Source: Acidobacteriota bacterium | GTDB lineage: Bacteria > Acidobacteriota > Terriglobia > Terriglobales > Acidobacteriaceae | DNA length: 64,000 bases | Reading direction: 5' to 3' | Assembly: GCA_021780315.1 (NCBI GenBank) | Contig: JAJXYY010000041.1 | Span: 327,282-391,281, forward strand | In this document: in pieces, positions 26,990 to 36,284 of the stretch | How positions within the stretch are numbered: the stretch's first letter is position 1 | How the letters are laid out: every line of letters begins with the position of its first letter | Made by a program: the position numbers and the translations under genes | The notes under the pieces: model-generated | Databases searched by the model: none | Seen by the model: only the letters and a program-made list of their open reading frames with translations | Told to the model about the DNA's origin: nothing

Positions 26990-28246
26990 ATGCGTGCGCT
27001 CTTCGAGATAGTCATTCAGGTTTTCAAGTCGATTGGAGCGAATAAGTTACGCTCATTTCTGACGATGTTCGGCATCGCCTGGGGCGTGGCGTCCTTGCTG
27101 CTTTTGATCGGGCTGGGCGAGGGATTTCGTTCGGGACAGCGGCGGGGACTGGCAGAGTTAGGCACAGATGTGATCATGCTTTGGAGCGGGACTATTCCTG
27201 CGCTGCCGGGGCAACATACGGGCATGCAGCCCTACAAACTGACGATCCGCGACGCAGACGCGATTCGTTCAGGGGCCCCGCATGTTCGGGATGTGACGGC
27301 CATGATCAACCGGAGTGATCTGAAGCAGGTCAGCGAATATTCCAGTGCGGGTGGTCAGGTGATGGGGGTTGAGGCGAACTATCCTGCGATTCGCACGTTG
27401 CCGATCGCACAGGGACGGTTTCTGAACGCGGACGATCTTGCTCAACGACGACAGGTTGTGATTCTGGGTCAAAAGACGTATCAGCTTTTATTTTCGGGAC
27501 ATCCTGGTCTGGCTGCGTACATTACGCTGAATGGCTATCGGTTTCAGGTGGTGGGAGTTGCTGCGAAGTTTGGGCGCGGGAATAATGACGGCGACAACCA
27601 GAAGGTTTATATTCCGCTGACAACGATGCTGGAGCTATTTCCGATCAAGGGCGAGAATGTACCGACGGATGCCATCTCGTCCATCCAATATCAACCGACG
27701 TCGCCGGACTTGAACGAGACTGCTAAAGCTGAGGTGCACCGTGCGGTTGCGGGACAGCATGGCTTTGACCCGTCGGCTACCGAGGCATTTGAAGAGTGGG
27801 ACACCATAAAGTCCAACCGCACGGTAGGTCTGATCTTTACGGCGATGGATGTATTTCTGGGTGGCGTAGGCATTGTGACGCTGGCGCTTGGTGCTGTGGG
27901 CATCATCAACATCATGCTGGTGACGGTGAGCGAGCGCACAAAAGAGATAGGTTTGCGTAAGGCACTGGGAGCGACGAATGGAAGCATCCTGATGCAGTTC
28001 TTTCTGGAAGGCCTTATGCTGACAGGCTTGAGTGGTTTGATTGGGATTGCCGCGGCGGCAGTACTGATGCTGGTGCTGGGCTCCGTTGTGGGGAACAATG
28101 ATATGGGCTTCGATCCGCCACGACTGGTACCTTGGTCGGCTGCATTGGCGTTAGGGACTTTGACCTTGTGCGGCATCATTGCAGGCATCTATCCAGCGCG
28201 GCAGGCGGCGATGTTGCAGCCCGTCGAGGCGTTGCGAAAGGAGTAA
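26990..28246 (+). CDS. ABC transporter permease (FtsX/MacB type), first of a pair
   Basis: The 418-residue membrane protein has the MacB-permease layout: one N-terminal helix (~20-40), a large periplasmic MacB_PCD-like domain (~50-270), and three C-terminal FtsX helices, with VTVSERTKEIGLRKALGAT as the family signature before helix 3. Such permeases act in mechanotransmission or lipoprotein/peptide export with a cytoplasmic ATPase. No ATPase gene is adjacent or anywhere near. The second permease starts 6 bp downstream. Confidence 0.85.
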   Translation: MRALFEIVIQVFKSIGANKLRSFLTMFGIAWGVASLLLLIGLGEGFRSGQRRGLAELGTDVIMLWSGTIPALPGQHTGMQPYKLTIRDADAIRSGAPHVRDVTAMINRSDLKQVSEYSSAGGQVMGVEANYPAIRTLPIAQGRFLNADDLAQRRQVVILGQKTYQLLFSGHPGLAAYITLNGYRFQVVGVAAKFGRGNNDGDNQKVYIPLTTMLELFPIKGENVPTDAISSIQYQPTSPDLNETAKAEVHRAVAGQHGFDPSATEAFEEWDTIKSNRTVGLIFTAMDVFLGGVGIVTLALGAVGIINIMLVTVSERTKEIGLRKALGATNGSILMQFFLEGLMLTGLSGLIGIAAAAVLMLVLGSVVGNNDMGFDPPRLVPWSAALALGTLTLCGIIAGIYPARQAAMLQPVEALRKE

Positions 28247-28252
28247 CGTGCG

Positions 28253-29494
28253 ATGCTAAGCGACATCTTTGGGCAGGCGATCGAAGCGATGCGGCACAAT
28301 GGACGACGCACCGTTATTACTGTAGTGGGAATGGCCTGGGGTATTGCGACAGTCGTGCTGCTGCTGGCGTATGGTGCGGGCTTTGGGCAGGCATTCGAGA
28401 ATATCTTCGCGCAGTTCGGAACCAACATGATGGGGGTGTTTCCGGGGCGGACGAGCGAGCAAGCGGGTGGAGCCAAGGCGGGTGTGGTGGTGCGCCTGAC
28501 CATGGATGATGTTGAGCGGATCCAGGAGACGGTGCCGGGCATTCTGCATGTTTCGCCAACTGTTTCCAAGCAGGTTCCGGTGCAGAACGAGTTGCACAGC
28601 TATAGTTGGGGTGTGGATGGAATAACGCCGGAGTTGCAACCGATACAGAAGATGGATTTGAGTGAAGGACGATTGCTGACTGAGGCCGATCTCGTGCAGC
28701 GGGCTCATGTGACGGTAATCGGATCCGAGGCGAAGACGAAGTTATTTTCCGGTATATACGCACTGGGGCAGACGATACGCTTGAATGGTGTTCCGTTTGA
28801 GATTGTTGGGGTGTTGAAGCCTAAGATGCAGGAGGGTGCGGATAGCGACATCAATCGAGGCATTAACGTGCCGCTGACTACCATGACGGACTTGAAGGAT
28901 ACCAAGTATCTGGATGGCATCTGGATGGACTACAAGGGCGATCCCAAAGAGGTGGAGAGTGCGTTACGTAAGACGCTTGCGGCGAGTCATGGCTATCGCC
29001 CTTCTGATCGGCGAGCAGTCTTTGTGGCGAATATCATGGAACAGTTGGCGCAGTTTCGGATTATTTCTCTTGGACTGCAGGCTCTACTCTTGTTTATCGG
29101 TGCGCTGACGCTGGGGATCGCGGGTATCGGGCTGATGAATATCATGCTGGTGAGCGTGCAGCAGCGGACTCGAGAGATTGGCGTCGAGAAGGCACTGGGA
29201 GCACGCAAGCGGCATATTCTGATGCAGTTTCTAGCGGAGGCACTGGTAATTACCGGAGTTGGAGGCGTGGGTGGGATCGTGCTCGCGTACGTGGTGGCCA
29301 AGAGCATCGGAAGCATAACGTTCTATAGCGCAATGGCTTCGAACGCGGATGCAGGGGATATTCATTTGTTGGTGTCGCCGGAGATTGTGGTTGTTGCGAC
29401 GGCGATACTGGTGATCGTCGGAACGATCAGCGGGATGATTCCTGCCATACAGGCCTCGAATCTGGATCCGATCGAGGCGTTGCGGTATGAGTAG
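28253..29494 (+). CDS. ABC transporter permease (FtsX/MacB type), second of a pair
   Basis: The 413-residue product has the same architecture as its upstream neighbour: N-terminal helix, periplasmic domain and three C-terminal helices with SVQQRTREIGVEKALGARKR. The two proteins are clear but distant paralogues and probably form a heterodimeric permease. The ATPase must be encoded elsewhere, or the pair is an orphan. It converges with the GH31 gene (26-bp gap). Confidence 0.85.
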   Translation: MLSDIFGQAIEAMRHNGRRTVITVVGMAWGIATVVLLLAYGAGFGQAFENIFAQFGTNMMGVFPGRTSEQAGGAKAGVVVRLTMDDVERIQETVPGILHVSPTVSKQVPVQNELHSYSWGVDGITPELQPIQKMDLSEGRLLTEADLVQRAHVTVIGSEAKTKLFSGIYALGQTIRLNGVPFEIVGVLKPKMQEGADSDINRGINVPLTTMTDLKDTKYLDGIWMDYKGDPKEVESALRKTLAASHGYRPSDRRAVFVANIMEQLAQFRIISLGLQALLLFIGALTLGIAGIGLMNIMLVSVQQRTREIGVEKALGARKRHILMQFLAEALVITGVGGVGGIVLAYVVAKSIGSITFYSAMASNADAGDIHLLVSPEIVVVATAILVIVGTISGMIPAIQASNLDPIEALRYE

Positions 29495-29520
29495 TCTGCC
29501 GGGTTGGATGGACTTTGCTG

Positions 29521-31998
29521 TTACTGTAGTGTGAGGTCTGCGCCGGCGGGGGTGTTCTGGATGGTGACGACTGAGGCTTTTCCTACGGTTTGCAGCTTGA
29601 GTTTTCCAGTGGGCGTGGCTGCTTCGCCACGGTATGCAGTCCAGCCATAGGCTTCGATGCGCAACTGTTTCCACCAGGGAGGATAGGTGCCTTGTTGGGC
29701 TCCGATGTGGATTACCAGTGAGCCATCCGATTTTTCTTCGCAGGAGTAGTGGACGCGAAGGTAGGAGCCACTACGGAAGGCAAAGCTCTTGCCATCGTCC
29801 TGGTAGAGATCTCCTTGGCAGTCTGGACCGGGGTAAATACGAAGGGTGAGTGGTCCGATGGGAGTCTCCTCGGTGTTCTGCGTGAGCGGCGCGATGGGCA
29901 GTATGGTGCCCTCACGGACGTAGACAGGCAGGTCTGCAAGGGTTGGCGTGACGAGAAGAGGCTGGGCGACGGGTTTGGCATCGCGCTGTTCGAGATCACG
30001 AGCGTTGGTCAGGGTGCGGCGGTCGAGGCGATCACCGGTCCAGTAGTTGAACCAGATGCCGGGTGGTAGATGGACTTCATAGGGGGCGACCTCCTCTGGG
30101 GAAGGTGACGCTGCCACGAGCAGGTTGGGGCCAAAGAGGAACTCTCCCGATGCATCGAGGTCGAGAGGATGGCCGTCGGACGTGGCGTTGGGGAACTCAA
30201 GGAAGAGCGGACGCATGATGGGTAGACCGGTGCGGGACATCTCTTCCGCGGTGGTGTAGAGGTAGGGCATGAGGCGGTAGCGCTCTTCAATATAGCGACG
30301 ACGGATGGCGAGTTGTTCGGGGCCGTCTACCCAGGGTTCGTGGTCGCGAGTTCCTTTGGCGGCATGATCGCGGTCAATGGGCTGGAAGGCTGCAATCTCC
30401 AGCCATTTTGTGAGCAGATCTGGCGGTGGGGAGCCGGCAAAACCACCTACGTCGGCACCAGTCATCCCAAAGCCGCTGAGGCCCAGGTTGATGATCTGTG
30501 GCACAGTCATGCGTAGATGATTCCATGTTGAGCTATTGTCACCGGTCCAGGTCGCTGCATAGCGCTGGCCGCCGGCGTAGCTGGCTCGGGTGAGGACGAA
30601 GGGCCGGACGTTGGGCTGGAGGGCGATCAGGCCATCGTAGGTTGCACGCGAGTTCTGCATGCCGAAGATGTTGTGGATCTCTAAATGATTGGCGGTGCGT
30701 GGCATAAAGCCGGGATCGTCGATACGGTGTTGAACGTCGTCCGGCATGGTCTTGGTGGGGACATTGAATACGGCTGGCTCGTTCATATCGTTCCAAAAGC
30801 CAGCAACACCTTGTTGCGTGAACTGACGATAGAGAGTGCCCCACCAGTCGCGGGTGAGCTTGCGGGTGAAGTCAGGGAAGACCGCTGGGCCTGGCCACAC
30901 CACTCCGTAGTAGATAGAGCCGTCAGGATTTTTGACGAAGTGATCGCCAGCAGAGCCTGTATCGTACGGCGTGTAACCCGCGTTCGGGAGCTTAGCGATG
31001 TGGAGATCGGTGATGGCGACGACGTGGAAGTGTTCAGCGGCCAGTTGTTTGATCATCTGAGGGAAGTGGGGGAATTTTATGGGATCTACAGTGAAGGGGC
31101 GATTGTCTTGCTGGTAGTCGATATCGAGGTAGATCGCATCCGTAGGGATGTGATCGGCACGTAGACGTGAGGCGATTTCCAGGACGCGCGTTTCGGGATA
31201 GTAGCTGTAGCGGGACTGCTGGAAACCGAGGGTCCATAGGGGCGGGAGTGGTGTTGGTCCGGTTAGCCAAGCGTAGGTTTGCACGACTTGCTTCGGAGTG
31301 GGGCCGTAAAAGACATAGTAGTCGACTGGCCCGTTGGGAGCGCCGAAGCTGTATTGATCTTGGAGTTCGCGGCCAAAGTCGAAGGAGGTGCGCCAGGTGT
31401 TGTCGAACAAGACGCCGAGTGCGCGGCCCGCACGGAGGTTGATAAAGAAGGGAATGCTCTTGTAGATGGGGTCGGATGACTCCTGCCAGCCGAAGTTGTC
31501 GGTGTTCCACATAGCGAATGCTTCCCCGGCACGGTCGAGTGGACCGGGTTTGTCTCCCAGACCGAAGAAGTGATCGTCGGCGTGCATCTGCTTGCGAATG
31601 CGGAAGCGGTTGCCCTGCCATTGGATGGGTTCAGCATCCTGCTGGAGGACGACGCCCGACCGATCCCTGATGGTGAGGCGGAGGTCTGGAGTGATGGCGA
31701 TCTGCAACGCGGTGGTGCTGAAGCCGGTGGCGGTAGAGGTGACGGCCACGGAGGCGGTACGGGCGGCAGGGAGGACAGCCCAAGATGCATCTTCCGGGAG
31801 TATTGCAAGATGTGCAGCACGCACACGAATGACATCATCGCGAAGGGCAGTGACCTGAAGGGTTGTTCCCTGAGACGAGCAGTTGACGCCGTTGTTCAGT
31901 GGCAGGCATTTGAATTCGTTTTGAGCGGCTGCGGCGCCACTTAGCAGCGTGAGAACTGTGAGCAGGGAAGTGAGGCGAACTCCGGCTGGCGATGACAT
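29521..31998 (-). CDS. Exported GH31 alpha-glucosidase
   Basis: The 825-residue enzyme cleaves alpha-glucosidic (or alpha-xylosidic) bonds from non-reducing ends. A signal peptide ends near SGAAAAQ. There follow an N-terminal galactose-mutarotase-like beta domain (FGLGDKPGPLDR), the GH31 barrel with nucleophile Asp in GFWNDMNEPAVF and acid/base Asp in WTGDNSSTW, and a C-terminal beta domain (YQDDGKSF as in DUF5110). The ATG at 31998 starts the signal peptide; a TTG at 32055 would add 19 residues. It fits alpha-glucan use together with malQ. Confidence 0.92.
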   Translation of the reverse strand: MSSPAGVRLTSLLTVLTLLSGAAAAQNEFKCLPLNNGVNCSSQGTTLQVTALRDDVIRVRAAHLAILPEDASWAVLPAARTASVAVTSTATGFSTTALQIAITPDLRLTIRDRSGVVLQQDAEPIQWQGNRFRIRKQMHADDHFFGLGDKPGPLDRAGEAFAMWNTDNFGWQESSDPIYKSIPFFINLRAGRALGVLFDNTWRTSFDFGRELQDQYSFGAPNGPVDYYVFYGPTPKQVVQTYAWLTGPTPLPPLWTLGFQQSRYSYYPETRVLEIASRLRADHIPTDAIYLDIDYQQDNRPFTVDPIKFPHFPQMIKQLAAEHFHVVAITDLHIAKLPNAGYTPYDTGSAGDHFVKNPDGSIYYGVVWPGPAVFPDFTRKLTRDWWGTLYRQFTQQGVAGFWNDMNEPAVFNVPTKTMPDDVQHRIDDPGFMPRTANHLEIHNIFGMQNSRATYDGLIALQPNVRPFVLTRASYAGGQRYAATWTGDNSSTWNHLRMTVPQIINLGLSGFGMTGADVGGFAGSPPPDLLTKWLEIAAFQPIDRDHAAKGTRDHEPWVDGPEQLAIRRRYIEERYRLMPYLYTTAEEMSRTGLPIMRPLFLEFPNATSDGHPLDLDASGEFLFGPNLLVAASPSPEEVAPYEVHLPPGIWFNYWTGDRLDRRTLTNARDLEQRDAKPVAQPLLVTPTLADLPVYVREGTILPIAPLTQNTEETPIGPLTLRIYPGPDCQGDLYQDDGKSFAFRSGSYLRVHYSCEEKSDGSLVIHIGAQQGTYPPWWKQLRIEAYGWTAYRGEAATPTGKLKLQTVGKASVVTIQNTPAGADLTLQ

Positions 31999-32077
31999 GA
32001 GGAGAATAGTAGCAACTAGCGTGTGGTCTCGTCTTTCTGGGTGCGCTTCATTCAAGTGGAACGCTAGTTCTGGCGGA

Positions 32078-32575
32078 TCAAGGCTGTGATTCTGTATCTG
32101 GCATGGCGAGATAAATGAGTACGATCCCTACGATGTTGAACATGCGAGCAGCAGCTTCTTGTCCATTCCAGGTTTTGGACTGCCACATCAGAAACCACTC
32201 AGCCCCAAGCGAGAGGAATGCGATGAACCACATGAGCAGGCTGAGCGTTAGGGCAATTATTGCAAAGCGCTTTGCCGCGTTGTAGCTGGAGGCAGACGAG
32301 CGGAGGTTTTGTGCCAGACGAAATGCACCGACAAAGCAGAGGATGGTGGTGAGCACCTCCCAGCAGATGATGGTGGCATAGAAGGCATGGTGGACCGTGG
32401 TGGAATTGATTGCTCTCCACATACCGGCGTTGCCTGGAAAGGTGGAGTCCATCATGAGGACGTGGTGGACGAACTGATAGTTGGAGTTGTAGTCGCTGAT
32501 ATTGTTGAAGATGACGAGCAGGTAGAAGAAGCCAATGGCAAACAGCAGCAGGCACTTGGAGAGACGCACGGTCAT
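32078..32575 (-). CDS. DUF2165 integral membrane protein
   Basis: The 165-residue protein has four predicted membrane helices and the DUF2165 features: NISDYNSNYQFVHHVLMMD after helix 1 and a conserved WR near the start of loop 1. Function is unknown in this family. It begins 6 bp after the stop of the cytochrome-type gene on the same strand, so the two are probably co-transcribed. Confidence 0.8.
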   Translation of the reverse strand: MTVRLSKCLLLFAIGFFYLLVIFNNISDYNSNYQFVHHVLMMDSTFPGNAGMWRAINSTTVHHAFYATIICWEVLTTILCFVGAFRLAQNLRSSASSYNAAKRFAIIALTLSLLMWFIAFLSLGAEWFLMWQSKTWNGQEAAARMFNIVGIVLIYLAMPDTESQP

Positions 32576-32581
32576 TGCAGG

Positions 32582-33481
32582 TTACTCCGATGGAAAGGCT
32601 TGGAAGTACGCTGTGATAGCTGCCAGTGTTGGCTGATCGTAGGTTGGATTGCCGGGCATGGTGGCCTTGGCATCGACTTTCTGCGGGTTGCGGACGTAGT
32701 CGGCGAATTCGACTGGATTCCGTCTAGCGATTGCAGCTATGTTTGACCAAGTACGACCGGATTTAGTGCCTCCTGCTGCGCCTTGATTGTGGCACCGAAG
32801 GCAGTTCTCCTTGGCGATGGCAAAGCCTTTCATTACAGGCGAATCCGACGCAAACTGGCCTGATGGAGTGATGGGGCCAAAGTGTTCGTTCTGGGTGCCA
32901 AAGTCTAATAGGAACATCTCTGTTGGTTCTTGAGGCATGTCCTGATGAGCAAGAATCTTGAATGAAGGTTTGAAGTCTAGGTATGTGATCAAGAATGGCC
33001 CCGGGTCTTCGTTTTTCGTTTGTTTGGCCCATTGGGACGTTGGTAGGCCGTTGATTTTCAGGACCAGTATGGGATGGTGGGCTGCGACGAACTCGGACGG
33101 CAACTGGGACTGATAGCGATCGATGCAAAGCGCGGTTGTCATGTCGGAGTTGGCTAGAACCCCAATGATGTGCGCAAGCTCACTGAGTTCTACACCACTA
33201 ACGTTGATCTTTGGCGCGTGAAGTTCACTGAAATTGACATCCTCGATGATGGTAGTTTCCACCTGCGGCAGCGACAGCAGGCTCTGATAGGGGATGAACC
33301 AGTGGGTAGTGGGAGAGATGCCAGAGATCATACCGGTAACTTCGAGATCCGTAGTGCTGCGACGCTGAGGTTGAAGGAGCGGGGATCGTCTTCTGGGTTG
33401 GGTCGATCGTGCGTAGGACAAGAGGCTGCCACAGAAAATAGCATGCAGAGCCAGCAGGCCGATGAGTCTTTTGCTTCCCAT
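32582..33481 (-). CDS. Exported cytochrome c with an N-terminal SUOX-like domain
   Basis: The 299-residue protein has an N-terminal signal or anchor helix, a middle domain (~45-190) that resembles the sulfite-oxidase/YedY-like fold (LEVTGMISG, TALCIDRYQSQLP), and a C-terminal c-type cytochrome domain with one haem motif CLRCH (~227-231) and a likely distal Met in ATMPGNP. The molybdenum-ligating Cys of true sulfite oxidases is not evident, so the middle domain may be structural. It may pass electrons in the periplasm. The ATG at 33481 is preferred to a TTG at 33514. Confidence 0.7.
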   Translation of the reverse strand: MGSKRLIGLLALHAIFCGSLLSYARSTQPRRRSPLLQPQRRSTTDLEVTGMISGISPTTHWFIPYQSLLSLPQVETTIIEDVNFSELHAPKINVSGVELSELAHIIGVLANSDMTTALCIDRYQSQLPSEFVAAHHPILVLKINGLPTSQWAKQTKNEDPGPFLITYLDFKPSFKILAHQDMPQEPTEMFLLDFGTQNEHFGPITPSGQFASDSPVMKGFAIAKENCLRCHNQGAAGGTKSGRTWSNIAAIARRNPVEFADYVRNPQKVDAKATMPGNPTYDQPTLAAITAYFQAFPSE

Positions 33482-33550
33482 ACGTAATGCTAACCGCAAC
33501 AGTAGATTTAGCAAGCGAGAAAATCGACGGGCATGTTAGAGTACGGCCAC

Positions 33551-34015
33551 ATGGATATAGAATTGCGTCTCTCTGCATATGGTCATCATTTGCCCTCGCC
33601 ACCAAACGCTGGTGGTAATTATCTTTCAGCGAAACGGGTTGGAAATATGTTGTACCTTGCGGGCGTAATTTCGACCCAAGATGGCTCTGTGCTGACTGGT
33701 ACTGTCGGAGCGGAGCGAAGTATCGAAGATGGTTATGCTGCGGCTGTTGCCTGCGCTTTAGCGCAATTGGCAGTGATTAAACACGAGTTAGGAACGCTGA
33801 ATGCCGTGGAAAGTATCGTAGGTCTTAATGGTTATGTAAATGCGATTGCTGGCTTTGCTGATTCGCCCAAGGTGATCAACGGTGCTTCTGATCTGCTGGT
33901 TGCAGCGTTTGGCGATGCGGGGCGTCATGTGCGTGCGGCCGTGGGTGTGAACGCACTACCACGTAACGCGATGGTTGAGATCCAGATGACGGTGTTGGTG
34001 AAATCTGGGAATTGA
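33551..34015 (+). CDS. RidA/YjgF-family protein
   Basis: The 154-residue protein belongs to the RidA superfamily (long YjgF_endoribonc-like branch): LYLAGVIS after a central strand, the mid LGTLNAVESIVGLNGYVNA block and the final RAAVGVNALPRNAMVEIQM with the Arg that binds carboxylates in active imine deaminases. RidA proteins hydrolyse reactive imines; RutC of pyrimidine breakdown is a relative. Here it heads a three-gene plus-strand group with an acetamidase-like enzyme (45 bp) and an AtzH-like protein, and faces the nearby transport/hydrolase operon. The ATG at 33551 is chosen over a TTG at 33533. Confidence 0.85.
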   Translation: MDIELRLSAYGHHLPSPPNAGGNYLSAKRVGNMLYLAGVISTQDGSVLTGTVGAERSIEDGYAAAVACALAQLAVIKHELGTLNAVESIVGLNGYVNAIAGFADSPKVINGASDLLVAAFGDAGRHVRAAVGVNALPRNAMVEIQMTVLVKSGN

Positions 34016-34060
34016 TTTGCCCAAACAGCTGCAGTCGACGAAAGAGAGGAGGTAAAAGCA

Positions 34061-34996
34061 ATGGCTGAATACAGTTTGCGTGCCGTTCCGACGCACTCGA
34101 TTTGGGACAATCAACTTAGCCCACGGCTGGTTGTGTCATCTGGCGATGTTGTGCATCTGGAATGTGCTGATTCCAGCGGGGGGCAGGTGAAGCCGGGGAT
34201 GGCGATGGCCGAGTTTCTCAACATTGATCGAAGTCTCATCCATGCGCTGACTGGGCCTATCTATGTCGAAAGTTCTGAACCCGGGGATGTGCTGGAGGTG
34301 CAGGTACTGGAAGTCGAGCACATGGGTTGGGGATGGAGCAGTGTGATTTCAGGGCTTGGCTTTTTGGACCAACGCTTTACGGACCCTTATCTTTTTCATT
34401 GGAAGCTCGATGGTGAGGTGAGCCACTCCTTGTCTCCTGCGGTGGTTCCATTACGCCCGTTTTGCGGTGTTATGGGGGTTGCCCGGGCCGAAGCGGGTAA
34501 ATTTCGGACGCGTCCTCCGGGGGAGTTTGGTGGCAATATGGACGTGCGTGAGCTATGCGCTGGATCGACTCTTTACCTGCCAGTGCAGGTAGTCGGCGCG
34601 CTCTTTTCTGCGGGAGATGCACATGCAGCGCAGGGGGATGGTGAAGTTTGCATCAATGGAATTGAGTGCCCTGCAACTGTGACGCTGCGCTTTGTGCTGC
34701 ACCGACAGCAGAAGTTGGCGGGGCCGATGGTTGAGGTTGGGCATAACAGCATTGAGCCGTCGTCTGCTGCATGGCAGATAGTCGAGTCCGCTGAGGATGC
34801 GTTGAAAGCAGCACGTGCTGCTACATCACGCATGGTCGATTTGCTTATTCAGAATTGGGACTTTAAGCCTGTAGATGCTTATCTGTTGTGCAGTGTTGCC
34901 ATGAACCTAAAGCTGAGCCAGGTTGTCAATCGACCGATGATTACGGTTAGCGCTTCAATTGCGAAGAGTATTGTTCCAACGCGGAGGCTGTTCTAA
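34061..34996 (+). CDS. Acetamidase/formamidase family hydrolase
   Basis: The 311-residue protein matches the FmdA_AmdA family, which hydrolyses short amides such as formamide or acetamide to the acid and ammonia. Recognisable blocks are PVYVESSEPGDVLEV-type GPIYVE..GDVL, PLRPFCGVMGVA, PPGEFGGNMD and the metal-site-like SAGDAHAAQGDGEVC. Length is in the normal range for the bacterial short form. AGAGAGGAGG lies upstream. It sits 2 bp before the AtzH-like gene, so the two are surely co-translated. Confidence 0.88.
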   Translation: MAEYSLRAVPTHSIWDNQLSPRLVVSSGDVVHLECADSSGGQVKPGMAMAEFLNIDRSLIHALTGPIYVESSEPGDVLEVQVLEVEHMGWGWSSVISGLGFLDQRFTDPYLFHWKLDGEVSHSLSPAVVPLRPFCGVMGVARAEAGKFRTRPPGEFGGNMDVRELCAGSTLYLPVQVVGALFSAGDAHAAQGDGEVCINGIECPATVTLRFVLHRQQKLAGPMVEVGHNSIEPSSAAWQIVESAEDALKAARAATSRMVDLLIQNWDFKPVDAYLLCSVAMNLKLSQVVNRPMITVSASIAKSIVPTRRLF

Positions 34997-34998
34997 CT

Positions 34999-35388
34999 AT
35001 GGGAATTGAGATCAATGATGCGGCTACGATAGCGGAGTTAGCCGAGCTGTATCCGAAGTATGAAGAGGCGCTGGTTACGAACGACTTGGCCACGCTGACT
35101 GCAATGTTTTGGTCTGCTCCCGAGGTGATGCGATTTGGTGTTTCGGAGAACCTGTATGGAATCGAAGAGCTTGAGGCGTTTCGTAGAGGACGCTCTCCGT
35201 TGAATCTGGCGCGCCGAGTAATACGCTTGGACATTGTTAGCTTCGGTAAAGACTTTGGGAGCATTACGCTGGAGTTTGAGCGCGAAAGCAACGGTAATAC
35301 TGTTCATGGCCGTCAGAGCCAATCCTGGGTGCGTTTGCCGGAAGGGTGGCGCATCGTCGCAGCGCACGTTTCTCTACTGCCGGATTGA
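34999..35388 (+). CDS. AtzH/HpxZ-like protein (DUF3225)
   Basis: The 129-residue NTF2-like protein matches DUF3225: YEEALVTNDLATLTAMFW, RFGVSENLYG and GRQSQSWVRLPEGWRIVAAHVSLL. Named relatives are HpxZ of oxalurate/purine breakdown and AtzH of the cyanuric acid pathway, the latter described as a decarboxylating amidohydrolase on a dicarboxyurea. Its partner genes there encode an amidase and a small AtzG/HpxX subunit. Here an amidase lies 7 kb downstream, but no AtzG-like gene is visible. The family is a strong hint that the locus handles a ureide or similar N-compound. Confidence 0.82.
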   Translation: MGIEINDAATIAELAELYPKYEEALVTNDLATLTAMFWSAPEVMRFGVSENLYGIEELEAFRRGRSPLNLARRVIRLDIVSFGKDFGSITLEFERESNGNTVHGRQSQSWVRLPEGWRIVAAHVSLLPD

Positions 35389-35413
35389 TACGTCGCGGCA
35401 TCGCGATCCAGAG

Positions 35414-36235
35414 TCAGGAGCAGACCCTAACAGTTAGTGGTGTAACAGGCGCTGCATGAAACTGGGCTTGTAGTTCCTCTGCGGAGGAGAAGATTTTGCT
35501 CTGAACATGCCGTGCGGGCAGGAGGAATTGAAGTTCTGGTTGGTGGAAGGGGTAGGGCGTTAGCTGGAAGTGGCGCTCACCCACAGACCGAACCGTAATT
35601 TCCTGCTGGCTGCCGTTGGTGAGTGGGAGCGGATGGAGCAGGTTCGCAGGATGGCGATAGTCAACGCAGGAGAGCAGAGAGAGATTGTCTGTTGCCTGGA
35701 GCAAGCGAAAGTGTTGCTGTATCCGTGGCCATGCGATTTCGTAGGGTGTGAGTGTGTTGTCGGCGGCGATGCTGTTGTGCAAATGCTGTTGTAATGACCG
35801 CTGGCGGCCAAGAAATTCATCGAGTTGTGGCAGTTGCAGTGGGGAGATAGTTGAACGGTCAGCGCGTTCGGTCAGTAGATTGTAGGTATGTAGCGAGACG
35901 AGCAATGCTGCGTAAGGATCCTCGGCTGCGACAACTTCTACGGCATGCTCTCGGACGGCGAGATAGTCGGCGAGGTCAATTTCTTCAAAAGCAGAGTATT
36001 TCCCGACAAGTTCAATTGAGAAGGCGGAGGGCAGGCCAGACTTGGTGATCTGCGGCATGGCATCGCGGACGGCCCAGCCGTCGTCGTGGGCGGAGATGCC
36101 CAGCAGTACCTGACGCCGCGGAGCAGGAGCGGCAAATTGCCCGTTGCCCCAATGCTCGGCAAAGGCTCCAGCGAGACGGGCGTGGTCAGAATGCGTGATA
36201 AGCCACCAACCAGTATCAGAGGCAAGGCGCAACAT
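35414..36235 (-). CDS. DUF3891 family protein
   Basis: The 273-residue soluble protein matches DUF3891 by its start (WWLITHSDHARLAGAFAEHWGN) and by GISAHDDGWAVRD. The pattern of H-D and H-DDGW residues is reminiscent of an HD-type metal site, an inference only. Function is unknown. It lies 49 bp after the ABC permease on the same strand and has its own GAAAGGA ribosome site, so it is probably the last gene of the seven-gene operon. It converges with the AtzH-like gene. Confidence 0.75.
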   Translation of the reverse strand: MLRLASDTGWWLITHSDHARLAGAFAEHWGNGQFAAPAPRRQVLLGISAHDDGWAVRDAMPQITKSGLPSAFSIELVGKYSAFEEIDLADYLAVREHAVEVVAAEDPYAALLVSLHTYNLLTERADRSTISPLQLPQLDEFLGRQRSLQQHLHNSIAADNTLTPYEIAWPRIQQHFRLLQATDNLSLLSCVDYRHPANLLHPLPLTNGSQQEITVRSVGERHFQLTPYPFHQPELQFLLPARHVQSKIFSSAEELQAQFHAAPVTPLTVRVCS

Positions 36236-36284
36236 GATGAATCCTTTCCAGTCCTGTGTTGACGGAGTTTGTTTGAGGCAGAGA

